NCBI GenBank assembly: GCA_001462245.1
Contig: LIUG01000149.1
Coordinates: 468 to 44,076 of the forward strand
Reading direction: 5' to 3'
Origin: Candidatus Fibrimonas termitidis
GTDB lineage: Bacteria > Fibrobacterota > Fibrobacteria > Fibrobacterales > Fibrobacteraceae
DNA length: 43,609 bases
This document shows positions 9,874-19,370 of the stretch, in pieces (positions within the stretch are counted from its first letter, which is position 1; every line of letters begins with the position of its first letter). Under the pieces are notes generated by a model. It was not told the origin of the DNA and did no database searches. It was given only the letters and a program-made list of their open reading frames with translations. The position numbers and the translations under genes were made by a program.

Positions 9874-9909
9874 ATATTGCTTTTTATGATGTTCAGGTGT
9901 GGTAAGCGA
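9874..9909 (-). repeat. 36-nt direct repeat, copy 2
   Basis: atattgctttttatgatgttcaggtgtggtaagcga; see 9156-9191. Confidence 0.8.
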
Positions 9910-10063
9910 AATTTTGGGTTCGCCTTGCCCCTACTGAATTAATCGAATTTGTAGGAGAAATTTGTCAACATATGTTTGCAAAATGACAGGGATTAATTTT
10001 TTTTGTCCATTTTACCTGAACGTTTATTATATTTACAACAAAAATTGCATAACAGGAGTTTTT

Positions 10064-10204
10064 ATGAAGAAAAAAAATGTTTCCTTGCTATCTGAAATTC
10101 GTTCTTTGATAGAATCTGCTCGCCAAAGAGTAGCGGTAAATATCAATACGGAATCAATAAAATGGATAAAGCCAAGGCATCCAAATGCTTTCACACAAAA
10201 TTAA
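10064..10204 (+). pseudogene. N-terminal remnant of a DUF1016 (YhcG-type) PDDEXK nuclease
   Basis: SLLSEIRSLIESARQRVAVNINTE matches the conserved DUF1016 N-terminus (EIRxLIexARqrva..vN.E) and then ends after 46 aa. Confidence 0.6.
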
Positions 10205-10228
10205 TATAGCAAACGCGTTAGCTTAATT

Positions 10229-11983
10229 CTAGCTCCTGCACCACACGACCTCATTCATTCTCATATCCGTTGCGTTTTGAGGGAGCGAATTTCTGATTTG
10301 GGCGGAATAGGCTATTCCCAACCTAGCTACGCCCTTGAATGCGGCCAAAAAGCGGTCGTAGTAGCCTGAACCATGCCCTATGCGGCTACCGTCTTTTCCA
10401 AAAACCACACCGGGAACAAGGAAAGCTGCCGGGGTTCCCTCAAATGCCGGTAAATCCGCCTTTGGTTCCATTATTCCAAAAGTTGCAGTTTCAAGATCTT
10501 TTTCAAGACTCTGCACTTGAACAAATTCCATCTTCTGCTTGTCCAGCACCCTCGGCAAAAGCAACCTGCCTTCGTTAGCCAATTTCTTCAGGAAAGGGAT
10601 AATTTGCGGCTCGCGTTTTGTTGGGTAAAATGCGGCTATGCATCCGTTTTCCAAAGCGGCACGCTTTGAGAGTTCCAAAAGCAATTGTTCATTTTCCTTC
10701 GTTTTGTTTTCTGCGCTCATGGCCAAAAGTTTTTCATTTGCCCATACCCTAAACTCATTCGCAGTTTTTGGCAAAACAGCTTTTGGAATCAAAGACCTCC
10801 AAATCTCACGCTGCCAATTCATAAATCCTGCGGCTTCAAATTTTTCTTCCCAAGTTCCGTTCAGGGCATCTGCTAGAGCATTTAATTGATTTTGTTTCGC
10901 CAAAAGCCCGCAATCTATTTTTAACTGCCAAGCTTTTTCATTTCTCAGTTCTTGCAATTTTTCACGCAAATCTTCGTTTATGGAGGTTCGCGGGGAGGTT
11001 TTGCGTAGCAGTGGAGCGGGGAATTCGCTTGCGGGTGCGGAAGCCGCCGCATTTAGATCTGCTAAAAAAGACTGCAACAGCTTGCCTTTAAGATTTCTCG
11101 GCAATCTAGGCAAATCACGCTCGGTGATTTTCCCCTTGATTTTTGCCGCAACTTTAACAAAGTCAAGTATAAAATACGGCCCCAAAACCCTGTAAGGAGC
11201 ACAGTCCCTTTTTTTTGCTTCTTGGTCTCGCCATTGCCAGATAGCTCTCAAGAGTTGCAATTCAAAGGGCTTGAAAACATTTGAGCCTTTTAGCCTCCAG
11301 CTATCTTTTGGCTTGGATTCCGCTGCTTCATTTTGGCTATTCCTAGTTTTTTTTAGCAGGGTTTCACAGGATTCCAGCAACCACTCCATGCGTCCCAATT
11401 CCCTCAGCTTCTCGCATTGGATCTCCTTTATGGCATCCAAATAAATTGTGTCCATCACAGCATAGCGGCACATTTCCGGCGAGAGAGGTCTTTTTGTCCA
11501 GTCCGCTCTTTGATTTTCCTTATCCAATTTTATTCCGAAATATTTTTCGGCCAGCGCAGCCAAACCGGTCTGCTTTTCACCCAAAAGCTTTGCGGCTATG
11601 GAAGTATCATAGATGCTTTTCGGGTGAAAATCGTGGAACATCGCAAGCAAGCGCAAATCATAATCGCAAGCGTGGAAGGTTATTTGTTTCAGGGCCTTGC
11701 ATTTCCAGAGCGGTTTTATATTAAGCCCGCAAAGCGGGTCTAAAAGCCAATGGTATTTTCCAACGCTTATTTGAATAAGGCTGAGTTTTTCCTGATAGTG
11801 ATGCATGGAATCCGCCTCGGTATCCATAACACAGGAAGAAACCTTTGATAAAATCGATAGCATTTTTTTGAATGATTTTTTGTCATTTACCAAAATGTGT
11901 TCCGGCTCTTTATCCACAAAACCGGCCTCCTCCTCCACGTATTTGGGAGCGAGAAATTTGGACAGCAGTGAAGAAAAAAACAT
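10229..11983 (-). CDS. Fusion protein: ribonuclease D (DEDD exonuclease + HRDC) and 5-formyltetrahydrofolate cyclo-ligase
   Basis: N-terminus: VMDTEADSMHHYQEKLSLIQI, FHACDYDLRLL, YAVMDTIYL. C-terminus: FYPTKREPQI, LVPGVVFGKDGSRIGHGSGYYDRFL (5-FCL signature). Single uninterrupted ORF. Confidence 0.9.
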   Translation of the reverse strand: MFFSSLLSKFLAPKYVEEEAGFVDKEPEHILVNDKKSFKKMLSILSKVSSCVMDTEADSMHHYQEKLSLIQISVGKYHWLLDPLCGLNIKPLWKCKALKQITFHACDYDLRLLAMFHDFHPKSIYDTSIAAKLLGEKQTGLAALAEKYFGIKLDKENQRADWTKRPLSPEMCRYAVMDTIYLDAIKEIQCEKLRELGRMEWLLESCETLLKKTRNSQNEAAESKPKDSWRLKGSNVFKPFELQLLRAIWQWRDQEAKKRDCAPYRVLGPYFILDFVKVAAKIKGKITERDLPRLPRNLKGKLLQSFLADLNAAASAPASEFPAPLLRKTSPRTSINEDLREKLQELRNEKAWQLKIDCGLLAKQNQLNALADALNGTWEEKFEAAGFMNWQREIWRSLIPKAVLPKTANEFRVWANEKLLAMSAENKTKENEQLLLELSKRAALENGCIAAFYPTKREPQIIPFLKKLANEGRLLLPRVLDKQKMEFVQVQSLEKDLETATFGIMEPKADLPAFEGTPAAFLVPGVVFGKDGSRIGHGSGYYDRFLAAFKGVARLGIAYSAQIRNSLPQNATDMRMNEVVWCRS

Positions 11984-11987
11984 TATA

Positions 11988-14420
11988 TCACTCCTCCATC
12001 ACCAGCGCCGGCACCTTAACCGCCTTTTTAACTCTCTTTAAATCCAGTTTGCTGCCAATAGCCTTATAACCGCGAACTTCGCCGAGTTCCGCCAGATTGT
12101 ATTCCTTGCCGTCAATTTGAGCAATGGGAAGTTCATCATCGTAAAATAAAATCATGGAACTTTCGGGACTGTCGGTTAAAAGCGAAAATTCCGTTGTTTG
12201 AGGGGCGTTTTCCAAATTGAATCTTTTAACGCAATATTGCGAACCTGCGCCGTCAAAATATAAGAGCGTATAGATTTTAGAACTCTCATAGCGAGCTATA
12301 TAGGCTATTTGCTGCCCAACTAAAATGGTTTCGCTTGTCTCATAAATTTTTGCGGTTCCGTTTTCCTTAATAGCGAGAAGTTTATCGAATTTCCCGAACT
12401 CGCCAAGGCTCTCGCCCTTGTCCGCAATGCTCACCACCCCGGAAAGCTGGTCAAAAAATAACTCCATATCGCCAAGGGTGCTTGAACCTTTTTTCAGCAT
12501 CTTAACATTTTTAACCGCGTATTTTGTCACCAAATTTCCGATTGCATCCCTGCCCTTCACAAGGGTTTCCGAAAAATCGACCGGAATTTCCAGCTTTATT
12601 CTCGGCTTGGGTTTTAAGAAAATTGTCACGCTCTCCGCTTCGCCGTTTGGGTTCGAGGTAATCCACAAAATTTTTGAACCTGCCGCTCCCTTGCCTATTG
12701 TATAAGGTTTTTCCCTAGTTATGCCGCCTATGTTAAATCGCTTTACATAAGCGGGACCGTCTTTGCCTTCTTGGTAAATCACATTGTAAATTCTGCGGGT
12801 ATCATCTTTATTGAATTTCTCTATAAGCAAAATATCTTTGCCTATAAATGCCTTGTCGGAAGCTTTGAATACCTTGAAAGTCCCGTCCAAGCAAAATGCG
12901 ATTAAATCATCGTATTCGGAAACATCAAATAAATACTCCTCTTTCTTTAAACCGGTGCCTATAAAACCCTCTTTGCGGTGAACATATAATTTTTGGTTAG
13001 AGAGCGCAACATGAACTGCGCTAACCTTTCCGAACTCCGCTATTTGCGATTTGCGCTCCCTGCCCGTTCCATATTTTTTCAACAAATTCTTGAACCAATT
13101 AACTGCATACTCGGTTAAATTCTCCAGATTTCCGGCTGTTTCCTTTATTTGCTCATCAATCTCTTTCAACAATTCATTTGCTTTTTTCTGGTCAAAAAGA
13201 GAAATTCTGCGCATTGGAATTTCAACCAGTTTCAGGATATCTTCCTTTGTCACCGCACGGCGAAGCTTTTTCACAAAGGGCTTTAACCCGCTATCCACAA
13301 GGGAAATCATCTCCTCTTTATCATGTGCCTTTTTGATAACCTCATAAACTTCCTTCTCTATAAATATTTTCTCCAAACTTATCATATGCCAGCGTTCTTG
13401 CAAATGATTCATTTTATTCTTTAATTCCCATTCCAAAAGGGTTTTTGTGTGTTCTGCGCTTTTTCTCAAAATTTCGGTTGTGCCCAAAAATTGAGGCTTT
13501 TCATCCACTATAATGCAGTTATTGGTGGCGATGGATTTTTCGCAATCCGTGAAAGCGTAAAGAGCATCTATAACGGTTTGCGGATCGCTGCCGGGCTGCA
13601 AATGCACAACAAGCTCAACAAATCTCGATGTGTGGTCATCCACTTTTTTTATCTTTATTTTACCCTTTTCGTTTGCCTTTGTAATGCTGTCCATAAGGCT
13701 TACGGTTGTGGTGCCAAAAGGAATTTCTCTGATAACAAGGGTTTTGGAATCCTGCTTTTCTATCTGCGCCCTTACCTTAACACGCCCCCCGCGAAGCCCG
13801 TCATTATAGGCACTCACATCTATTATCCCGCCTGTGGAAAAATCCGGATAAAGCTCAAACTTTCTCCCTTTTAGGGCTGCTATGCTGGCCTCGCAAAGTT
13901 CACAAAAATTGTGAGGCAAAACAGTGGTGCTCAAAGCAACCGCAATTCCTTCTGCCCCTTGAGCCAGCACCAGCGGAAACTTAACCGGCAAGCAAACCGG
14001 TTCTTTGCTTCTGCCGTCATAGTTGGGAACCCACTCGGTTGTTTCCGGATTAAAAAGCACCTCCAATGCAAACTGTGAAAGCCTGCCTTCTATGTAACGA
14101 GGCGCAGCTGCAGGGTCTCCGGTTACTTGGTTTCCCCAGTTCCCCTGAGTTTCTATCAGCAGCTTCTTTTGCCCCATGTTCACAAGAGCATCACCAATGG
14201 AGGCATCACCGTGTGGGTGGTATTGCATAACGCGCCCAACAATATTTGCCACCTTGTGCATTCGCTCGTCGCTTCTGTTCATCTCATAAAGCGTATGCAA
14301 AATACGCCTTTGCACAGGCTTCAAGCCGTCTTCATAATAAGGCACGGCTCTATCTAAAATCACATAGCTGGCATAATCTAAAAACCAGTTTTCGTAAAGA
14401 TTTTCTAAATGGTCGGACAT
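11988..14420 (-). CDS. parC: DNA gyrase/topoisomerase IV subunit A
   Basis: YASYVILDRAVPYYEDGLKPVQRRILHTLYEM, YHPHGDASIGDALVNMGQ, APRYIEGRLS. ParC versus GyrA inferred from length and C-terminus. Confidence 0.85.
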   Translation of the reverse strand: MSDHLENLYENWFLDYASYVILDRAVPYYEDGLKPVQRRILHTLYEMNRSDERMHKVANIVGRVMQYHPHGDASIGDALVNMGQKKLLIETQGNWGNQVTGDPAAAPRYIEGRLSQFALEVLFNPETTEWVPNYDGRSKEPVCLPVKFPLVLAQGAEGIAVALSTTVLPHNFCELCEASIAALKGRKFELYPDFSTGGIIDVSAYNDGLRGGRVKVRAQIEKQDSKTLVIREIPFGTTTVSLMDSITKANEKGKIKIKKVDDHTSRFVELVVHLQPGSDPQTVIDALYAFTDCEKSIATNNCIIVDEKPQFLGTTEILRKSAEHTKTLLEWELKNKMNHLQERWHMISLEKIFIEKEVYEVIKKAHDKEEMISLVDSGLKPFVKKLRRAVTKEDILKLVEIPMRRISLFDQKKANELLKEIDEQIKETAGNLENLTEYAVNWFKNLLKKYGTGRERKSQIAEFGKVSAVHVALSNQKLYVHRKEGFIGTGLKKEEYLFDVSEYDDLIAFCLDGTFKVFKASDKAFIGKDILLIEKFNKDDTRRIYNVIYQEGKDGPAYVKRFNIGGITREKPYTIGKGAAGSKILWITSNPNGEAESVTIFLKPKPRIKLEIPVDFSETLVKGRDAIGNLVTKYAVKNVKMLKKGSSTLGDMELFFDQLSGVVSIADKGESLGEFGKFDKLLAIKENGTAKIYETSETILVGQQIAYIARYESSKIYTLLYFDGAGSQYCVKRFNLENAPQTTEFSLLTDSPESSMILFYDDELPIAQIDGKEYNLAELGEVRGYKAIGSKLDLKRVKKAVKVPALVMEE

Positions 14421-14461
14421 CTGGGGGGTAATTTAGTAAAATTTTCTACGTTTGCAGAGTA

Positions 14462-15406
14462 ATGCGGTTTCTTATTTTTATAATTCTTCTTTTCGCTTTG
14501 TCTTTTGCGCAGGAACTGCCGGAAGAGCAAAAGAGCGAGGCGGATAAGCGTGCGGAATTGCTGGGTACGGTGCAAGTTTCAAGGGTGCACCCGCTGGATG
14601 CAGCTAAAGGCCGCTATAAAAGCCCGCGCAGAGCCATGTTCATGTCTTTGCTTGTGCCCGGTTCGGGGCAGTTTTACGTTGGCGGAAAATCTCGCTACAT
14701 AAGAGGGTCATTTTACTTAGCGGAAGAGCTAGCCTTGATAACCGGTTTATACTACCATTCCGTATATAAATATGATAAACAGGTGAAAAAATACCAGAAT
14801 TTTGCAGATTTATATTTTGACGCCAGAAAATACGATAGCACTATGTACGCAATTCGCCCTCACGAAAATACAAATGACTTCCAAGATAAATACGATTCCG
14901 AAAGAAAAGATTATTGCAAGGCTATTTATGGACCAGCACTGGGCAGCAACGAGGGATGCTTTAACTTTGAGAAGGATAGTTGGGGTTTTCATCGAGAATA
15001 TTATCCAAAAGTAAAGCAGTTTGATGATCTTTCGGCATTTTATAGAGTTATTGCAAGCGAAAAATTTATAATTGGCTGGAAGGACACGGAAATAGACAAC
15101 ATAGAGATTTCCAAGATACAAAATGGAGATTTTACACCATTAGAAGAAATAGAATCCAAACAATATGATGAATATCTTTCCATGCGAAAAAAGGCGGCCA
15201 ATTTGGCAGATAGGCAAGTCATTTTTATCGGTGCTATAATTTTGAATCACGTGGTTTCCGCTATAGATGCCGCTCTTTCCGCAAAGGCGCATAACAACAG
15301 CCTTTACGAGGAAAAAGTTTCTTTCTTGGACAGAATCAGGCTGGGAAGCGATTTGCAGCTCGGCGAGAATTTCAGAACAGGCGCAGCGGTGGTGTATCTT
15401 TTTTAG
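14462..15406 (+). CDS. DUF5683-like membrane/exported protein
   Basis: Signal peptide; MFMSLLVPGSGQFYVGGKSRYIRGSFYLAEE. Paralogous to the next ORF. Confidence 0.6.
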   Translation: MRFLIFIILLFALSFAQELPEEQKSEADKRAELLGTVQVSRVHPLDAAKGRYKSPRRAMFMSLLVPGSGQFYVGGKSRYIRGSFYLAEELALITGLYYHSVYKYDKQVKKYQNFADLYFDARKYDSTMYAIRPHENTNDFQDKYDSERKDYCKAIYGPALGSNEGCFNFEKDSWGFHREYYPKVKQFDDLSAFYRVIASEKFIIGWKDTEIDNIEISKIQNGDFTPLEEIESKQYDEYLSMRKKAANLADRQVIFIGAIILNHVVSAIDAALSAKAHNNSLYEEKVSFLDRIRLGSDLQLGENFRTGAAVVYLF

Positions 15407-15414
15407 CGGTTGAT

Positions 15415-16125
15415 ATGAAAAAATTTTTAATCCTATTAATTTTGGTTCAGATAGTTTATTCCCAAACCGTTATTTCCGTTGATGAAAATTTGTCGCGCAA
15501 TAGAGATAAAAGCATGATTTTGTCTATGGCGGCTTCTGCTGTGCTGCCGGGGGCCGGGCATTTTTATTTGGGAGAAAAATCAAGAGCCGCTGCGTTTTTT
15601 TGGGTGGATGCCGCTTTGTGGGTTGCCGCAGGCACAACCTGGCTTTACAGCGATAGCCAGCTGGAAAACGCAAGAGGCTATGCGGTGAGGTATGCCGGTG
15701 CGGAAGGCGCTCCTAAAGATCTGGATTTCTTGACCCTTATGGGAGACTACAGGAGCAGGGGCGGCCCCCTATACCAAAACTCAAGCCCCGATAACGACGA
15801 AGACTACAACCAAGCGATGATAAGAGCCGGGCTTGCGATAGATCATGAATATCCTTATGAGTACGGCTATATATGGGATTGGGGTTCAAGCGACAACCCT
15901 GAGACAACAGCTAGAATGGAAAAGTACAACGAAATGCTGAAACGCCATCGCATCGCAAAAATAGCATTTCAGGTTTCATTGGGGGCAATGGCTTTGAACA
16001 GGGTTTTGGCGGTTCTTGATGCGATGCGAATTTACAAGAGAACATCGGCGAATTTTTCCGAGCTGCAAATTACGCCATTTGCAACACCCAACCGTTCCGG
16101 AATTTTTGTGAATTATGAATTCTGA
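15415..16125 (+). CDS. DUF5683-like membrane/exported protein (paralog)
   Basis: MAASAVLPGAGHFYLGEKSRAAAFFWVDAALWVAAGTTWLY. Confidence 0.6.
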   Translation: MKKFLILLILVQIVYSQTVISVDENLSRNRDKSMILSMAASAVLPGAGHFYLGEKSRAAAFFWVDAALWVAAGTTWLYSDSQLENARGYAVRYAGAEGAPKDLDFLTLMGDYRSRGGPLYQNSSPDNDEDYNQAMIRAGLAIDHEYPYEYGYIWDWGSSDNPETTARMEKYNEMLKRHRIAKIAFQVSLGAMALNRVLAVLDAMRIYKRTSANFSELQITPFATPNRSGIFVNYEF

Positions 16126-17014
16126 AATACTTTCCGTACGCAATTTATCCATAGCTTTTGACAATATTCGAGTTACGGACAGGGTTTCCTTTAACATTTC
16201 AAACGGAGAAATTTTTGCCCTTATGGGGGAATCCGGCTGCGGAAAAAGCGTAACCGCCATGGCAATCCCAAGGCTGCTCCCATACCCCAGCGCAAAGATC
16301 GCAAGCGGCGAAATTATTTTTGAAGGTAAAAATCTTTTGGAATTATCTGCAAAAGATATGTACAAAGTGAGAGGAAAGCGAATTGGCTGTGTTTTTCAGG
16401 AACCTATGCAAGCCTTGAACCCCGTTGCCGGCATTGGCGCACAGCTTCTTGAAGCCGTTAGATTTTTGCCAAAAGAAAATAGGCTAAAGAGAATAAAAGA
16501 GCTTATGGCCAAAGCCGAATTAAAAGACCCGGAACGTATTTTGAAAAGCTATCCGCATGAGATGAGCGGCGGTATGTTGCAAAGAATTGTGATTTGCATG
16601 GCACTCGCACCTAAGCCTTCGCTTGTAATTGCGGATGAACCCACAACCGCATTGGATGCAAACATACAAACCGCCGTTATGGATACGCTGAAAAATTTGT
16701 GCAAAAGCGAAAACGCAGCGATGCTTTTAATAACGCATAACGCTCACTTAGCCGCAAAATACGCAGACAAAATAGCGGTGATGTACGCAGGCAAAATAGC
16801 CGAGTGCGGCAATGCAACCGATGTTTTAAACACCCCCAAACACCCATACACAAAGGCTCTGCTAAACGTTGTCCCGGCAAAAGGGAAAACCCTTGCGGAC
16901 TTAAAACCAATCCCCGGCTCCGTCCTGAGTCCCAAAGATTTTGACGATGGCTGCAGATTTAGATTTAGGTGTGAATTTGCGAAGGAGGAATGTGCGTATG
17001 ATATTAAATGTTGA
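16115..17014 (+). CDS. Oligopeptide/dipeptide ABC transporter ATPase (DppD/OppD-like)
   Basis: Walker A GESGCGKSV, MSGGMLQR, ADEPTTALD; C-terminal oligopeptide-type Cys motif CRFRFRCEFAKEEC. Confidence 0.9.
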   Translation: MNSEILSVRNLSIAFDNIRVTDRVSFNISNGEIFALMGESGCGKSVTAMAIPRLLPYPSAKIASGEIIFEGKNLLELSAKDMYKVRGKRIGCVFQEPMQALNPVAGIGAQLLEAVRFLPKENRLKRIKELMAKAELKDPERILKSYPHEMSGGMLQRIVICMALAPKPSLVIADEPTTALDANIQTAVMDTLKNLCKSENAAMLLITHNAHLAAKYADKIAVMYAGKIAECGNATDVLNTPKHPYTKALLNVVPAKGKTLADLKPIPGSVLSPKDFDDGCRFRFRCEFAKEECAYDIKC

Positions 17015-17693
17015 AAATTTATCCGTTACATTTCGTTCAAAAGGCGGAACAGTTCATGCTTTGAAAAATATCTGTTTTTCCCTTGATGAGGGTGATGTTT
17101 TAGCGCTTGCCGGTGAGTCCGGGAGTGGGAAGAGCACCATTGCAAATGCGTTGGTCGGGCTTGTTCCTTGGGAGCGTGGCGGAACTTATGAACTTTTTGG
17201 CGAGAACATAAATCCGTACCAAAAAAAATCCTTTTCCTTTGTTCGCAGCAAAATGCAAATGGCTTTTCAAGACCCGTATTCTTCGCTGAACCCGAGAAAC
17301 ACCGTTTTTGAAATTATCGCTGCTCCCCTGCTGGCAAAGGGTATCTCAAAAAGCAAAGCTGCCGAGAAAGCAAAAAAAATGTTGGATTTAGTTGGGCTTT
17401 CTAACGCAGATTTAAATAAATTTCCGCACGCTTTTTCCGGCGGGCAAAGGCAGCGCATAGGCCTAGCACGTGCCCTTGTGCTAGAGCCTAAAATTTTAAT
17501 TTGCGATGAAATAACCTCTGCGCTTGATGTTAGCGTGCAGGCTCAAATTCTGCACCTATTAAACAACCTGCGAAAGGAATTAAATCTTTCTTTAATTTTT
17601 ATTTCACATGATATCGCCGTTATGGAAATAATCGCGAATAAAATTTTGATGCTGAAAAACGGGGAAACCGTTCATTCTCGCTTGTTTACATAA
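16998..17693 (+). CDS. ABC transporter ATPase (DppF/OppF-like)
   Basis: ATG at 16998 with gaaggagg SD; GESGSGKST, FSGGQRQRIGLARAL, CDEITSALD. Overlaps the previous gene. Confidence 0.9.
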   Translation: MILNVENLSVTFRSKGGTVHALKNICFSLDEGDVLALAGESGSGKSTIANALVGLVPWERGGTYELFGENINPYQKKSFSFVRSKMQMAFQDPYSSLNPRNTVFEIIAAPLLAKGISKSKAAEKAKKMLDLVGLSNADLNKFPHAFSGGQRQRIGLARALVLEPKILICDEITSALDVSVQAQILHLLNNLRKELNLSLIFISHDIAVMEIIANKILMLKNGETVHSRLFT

Positions 17694-17809
17694 CAAAATA
17701 CTGTGTAAACCAGTGAAAAAACAATGCAAAATACGCCGGCAAAAATCCCGGCAAGACCTATTTTGCTCATTTCAGTAAAGTTAGCCAAAAAAACATTATT
17801 TTTTTTCAT
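17672..17809 (-). CDS. 45-aa single-TM small protein MKKNNVFLANFTEMSKIGLAGIFAGVFCIVFSLVYTVFCYVNKRE
   Basis: ATG overlaps the stop of the upstream lipoprotein gene (ATGA). One hydrophobic helix. Not in the supplied ORF track. Confidence 0.55.
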   Translation of the reverse strand: MKKNNVFLANFTEMSKIGLAGIFAGVFCIVFSLVYTVFCYVNKRE

Positions 17810-19311
17810 GGGTATAATATAGAAAAAGTTTTTACAACAGAGCCTCCCGTGTAGATTCCGCCCTCATATAAGCCTAAGGCGTTTGCGGAACCTGAATGCG
17901 AACCCCCAGACGAGATTTTGAATATTCCTTTGCCGAGGAGGGGGCTGCTAATCAGCAAACTTCTTATGCTGCCTATAGTTTTGATAGTTAGCACTTCCGT
18001 GCCCAAATCCGACGATATGTTGATAAGTGTACCTGCCGGTACCGCATCGATTGCGGCAAGAAAAGCGGATTGCGCAGTATCGGAGGATTCAGGTGCTTTC
18101 ATCTTATCAGTGGTATAGCCGAGGCCAACGAGCAAGCCGCCTGTTATGTTAAGAGTGCGGTCAAAGTCTATGGAACGGTCTTTGCTGCCGGGTGAGGTTG
18201 GCCCGAATGCGACAAGATTGCCGCCGGACATTTCAATGCTTCCGTTGGAATCCACCGCATCGCCTTCCGACTCCACATAATATTCTCCGCCTGTTATGGT
18301 AAGCGTTCCGTCTATAGTCTCTTCTACATTTCCAACTCGCCTGCCACCTGAAATATTGATTCCGTCATCCGAGGATTTTATCTTCACAAAACCTCCGTTC
18401 AAATCTATGTCGTAAGATTCCAGCCCTTCATAGCATTTTGTTATATTTATCTCTCCGCCGTTGATAGTCAAACGCTTTTCCGCACGAATAGCATCATCTC
18501 CGCTGGAAATGGCAAACTTTCCGCTATTGATAGTCAATGTGCCGTTTGAGTGAATAGCGTCGTCGTTGCTGTCTATATCAAATGTCCCTGAATATATGGT
18601 TATATCGGAGGCAGCTTTTAAACCTTTTGAGCTTCCGGCAATATCCGGAATATTGCTCCCTCCGCCGGTTTTGATTTTAAAGGCAGCGTTGGATATGGAC
18701 AGGTTAGAAGCTTGAATGGCGTCTTTGTTGGCATCCACTTCTATTTCTCCACCTTCAATATTCAAGTTAGCACGGCTCACTATTCCTTTGTTTAGTTTGC
18801 TGTTTACGATAAGTTTGCCGGTACCTCTGATTGTCAAATCGCCTTGTGTGAGCAGGGTGGCACTCGGTTGTTTCTTGCTGTCTTTGCTGCCATAGGATAG
18901 GGAGTTCGTTGTATTTTCTGCGAGTTCCAAAGTGACTTTGGATTTTTTCATGCTCGCTAATGCGGCGTAATTTTTGCTAACAATACTAGCGCCATTCAAA
19001 ATAATAGTGACATCCAGGTCTTTTTCGGATACGGAAATGAAACCCGGGTTTAATGTTCCTTGTATTATATATGCCCCGCTGCCGGTGATTTCAACAATTG
19101 TTCCATAATAATAGTTTTGCACGATATTTACGTTCTTGCCCGCAAATTCTGCCGTTGTTTCCTTCAAGGCAATTACGGTGGTATCACCCATTGGAAGAAT
19201 GGCTGAGGCTTTTTTTTCATCGCAGCTTGATATACCCAAGCCAAGCATTAAACCCGCCAATACGAAAAACAACCTTTTCCTATTCATCTTACTCCCCGAT
19301 TCAAAACCCAT
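17806..19311 (-). CDS. Lipoprotein with carbohydrate-binding (DUF4353-type) repeats
   Basis: LGLGISSCDEKK lipobox; repeated DAIHSNGTLTINSGKFAISSGDDAIRAEKRLTINGGEINI motifs. Confidence 0.8.
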   Translation of the reverse strand: MGFESGSKMNRKRLFFVLAGLMLGLGISSCDEKKASAILPMGDTTVIALKETTAEFAGKNVNIVQNYYYGTIVEITGSGAYIIQGTLNPGFISVSEKDLDVTIILNGASIVSKNYAALASMKKSKVTLELAENTTNSLSYGSKDSKKQPSATLLTQGDLTIRGTGKLIVNSKLNKGIVSRANLNIEGGEIEVDANKDAIQASNLSISNAAFKIKTGGGSNIPDIAGSSKGLKAASDITIYSGTFDIDSNDDAIHSNGTLTINSGKFAISSGDDAIRAEKRLTINGGEINITKCYEGLESYDIDLNGGFVKIKSSDDGINISGGRRVGNVEETIDGTLTITGGEYYVESEGDAVDSNGSIEMSGGNLVAFGPTSPGSKDRSIDFDRTLNITGGLLVGLGYTTDKMKAPESSDTAQSAFLAAIDAVPAGTLINISSDLGTEVLTIKTIGSIRSLLISSPLLGKGIFKISSGGSHSGSANALGLYEGGIYTGGSVVKTFSILYP

Positions 19312-19370
19312 AAACGTATGCCGAATATAGTAAATTACCGAATTTTCTATTCTAGCTCGGTCGGAATTTA

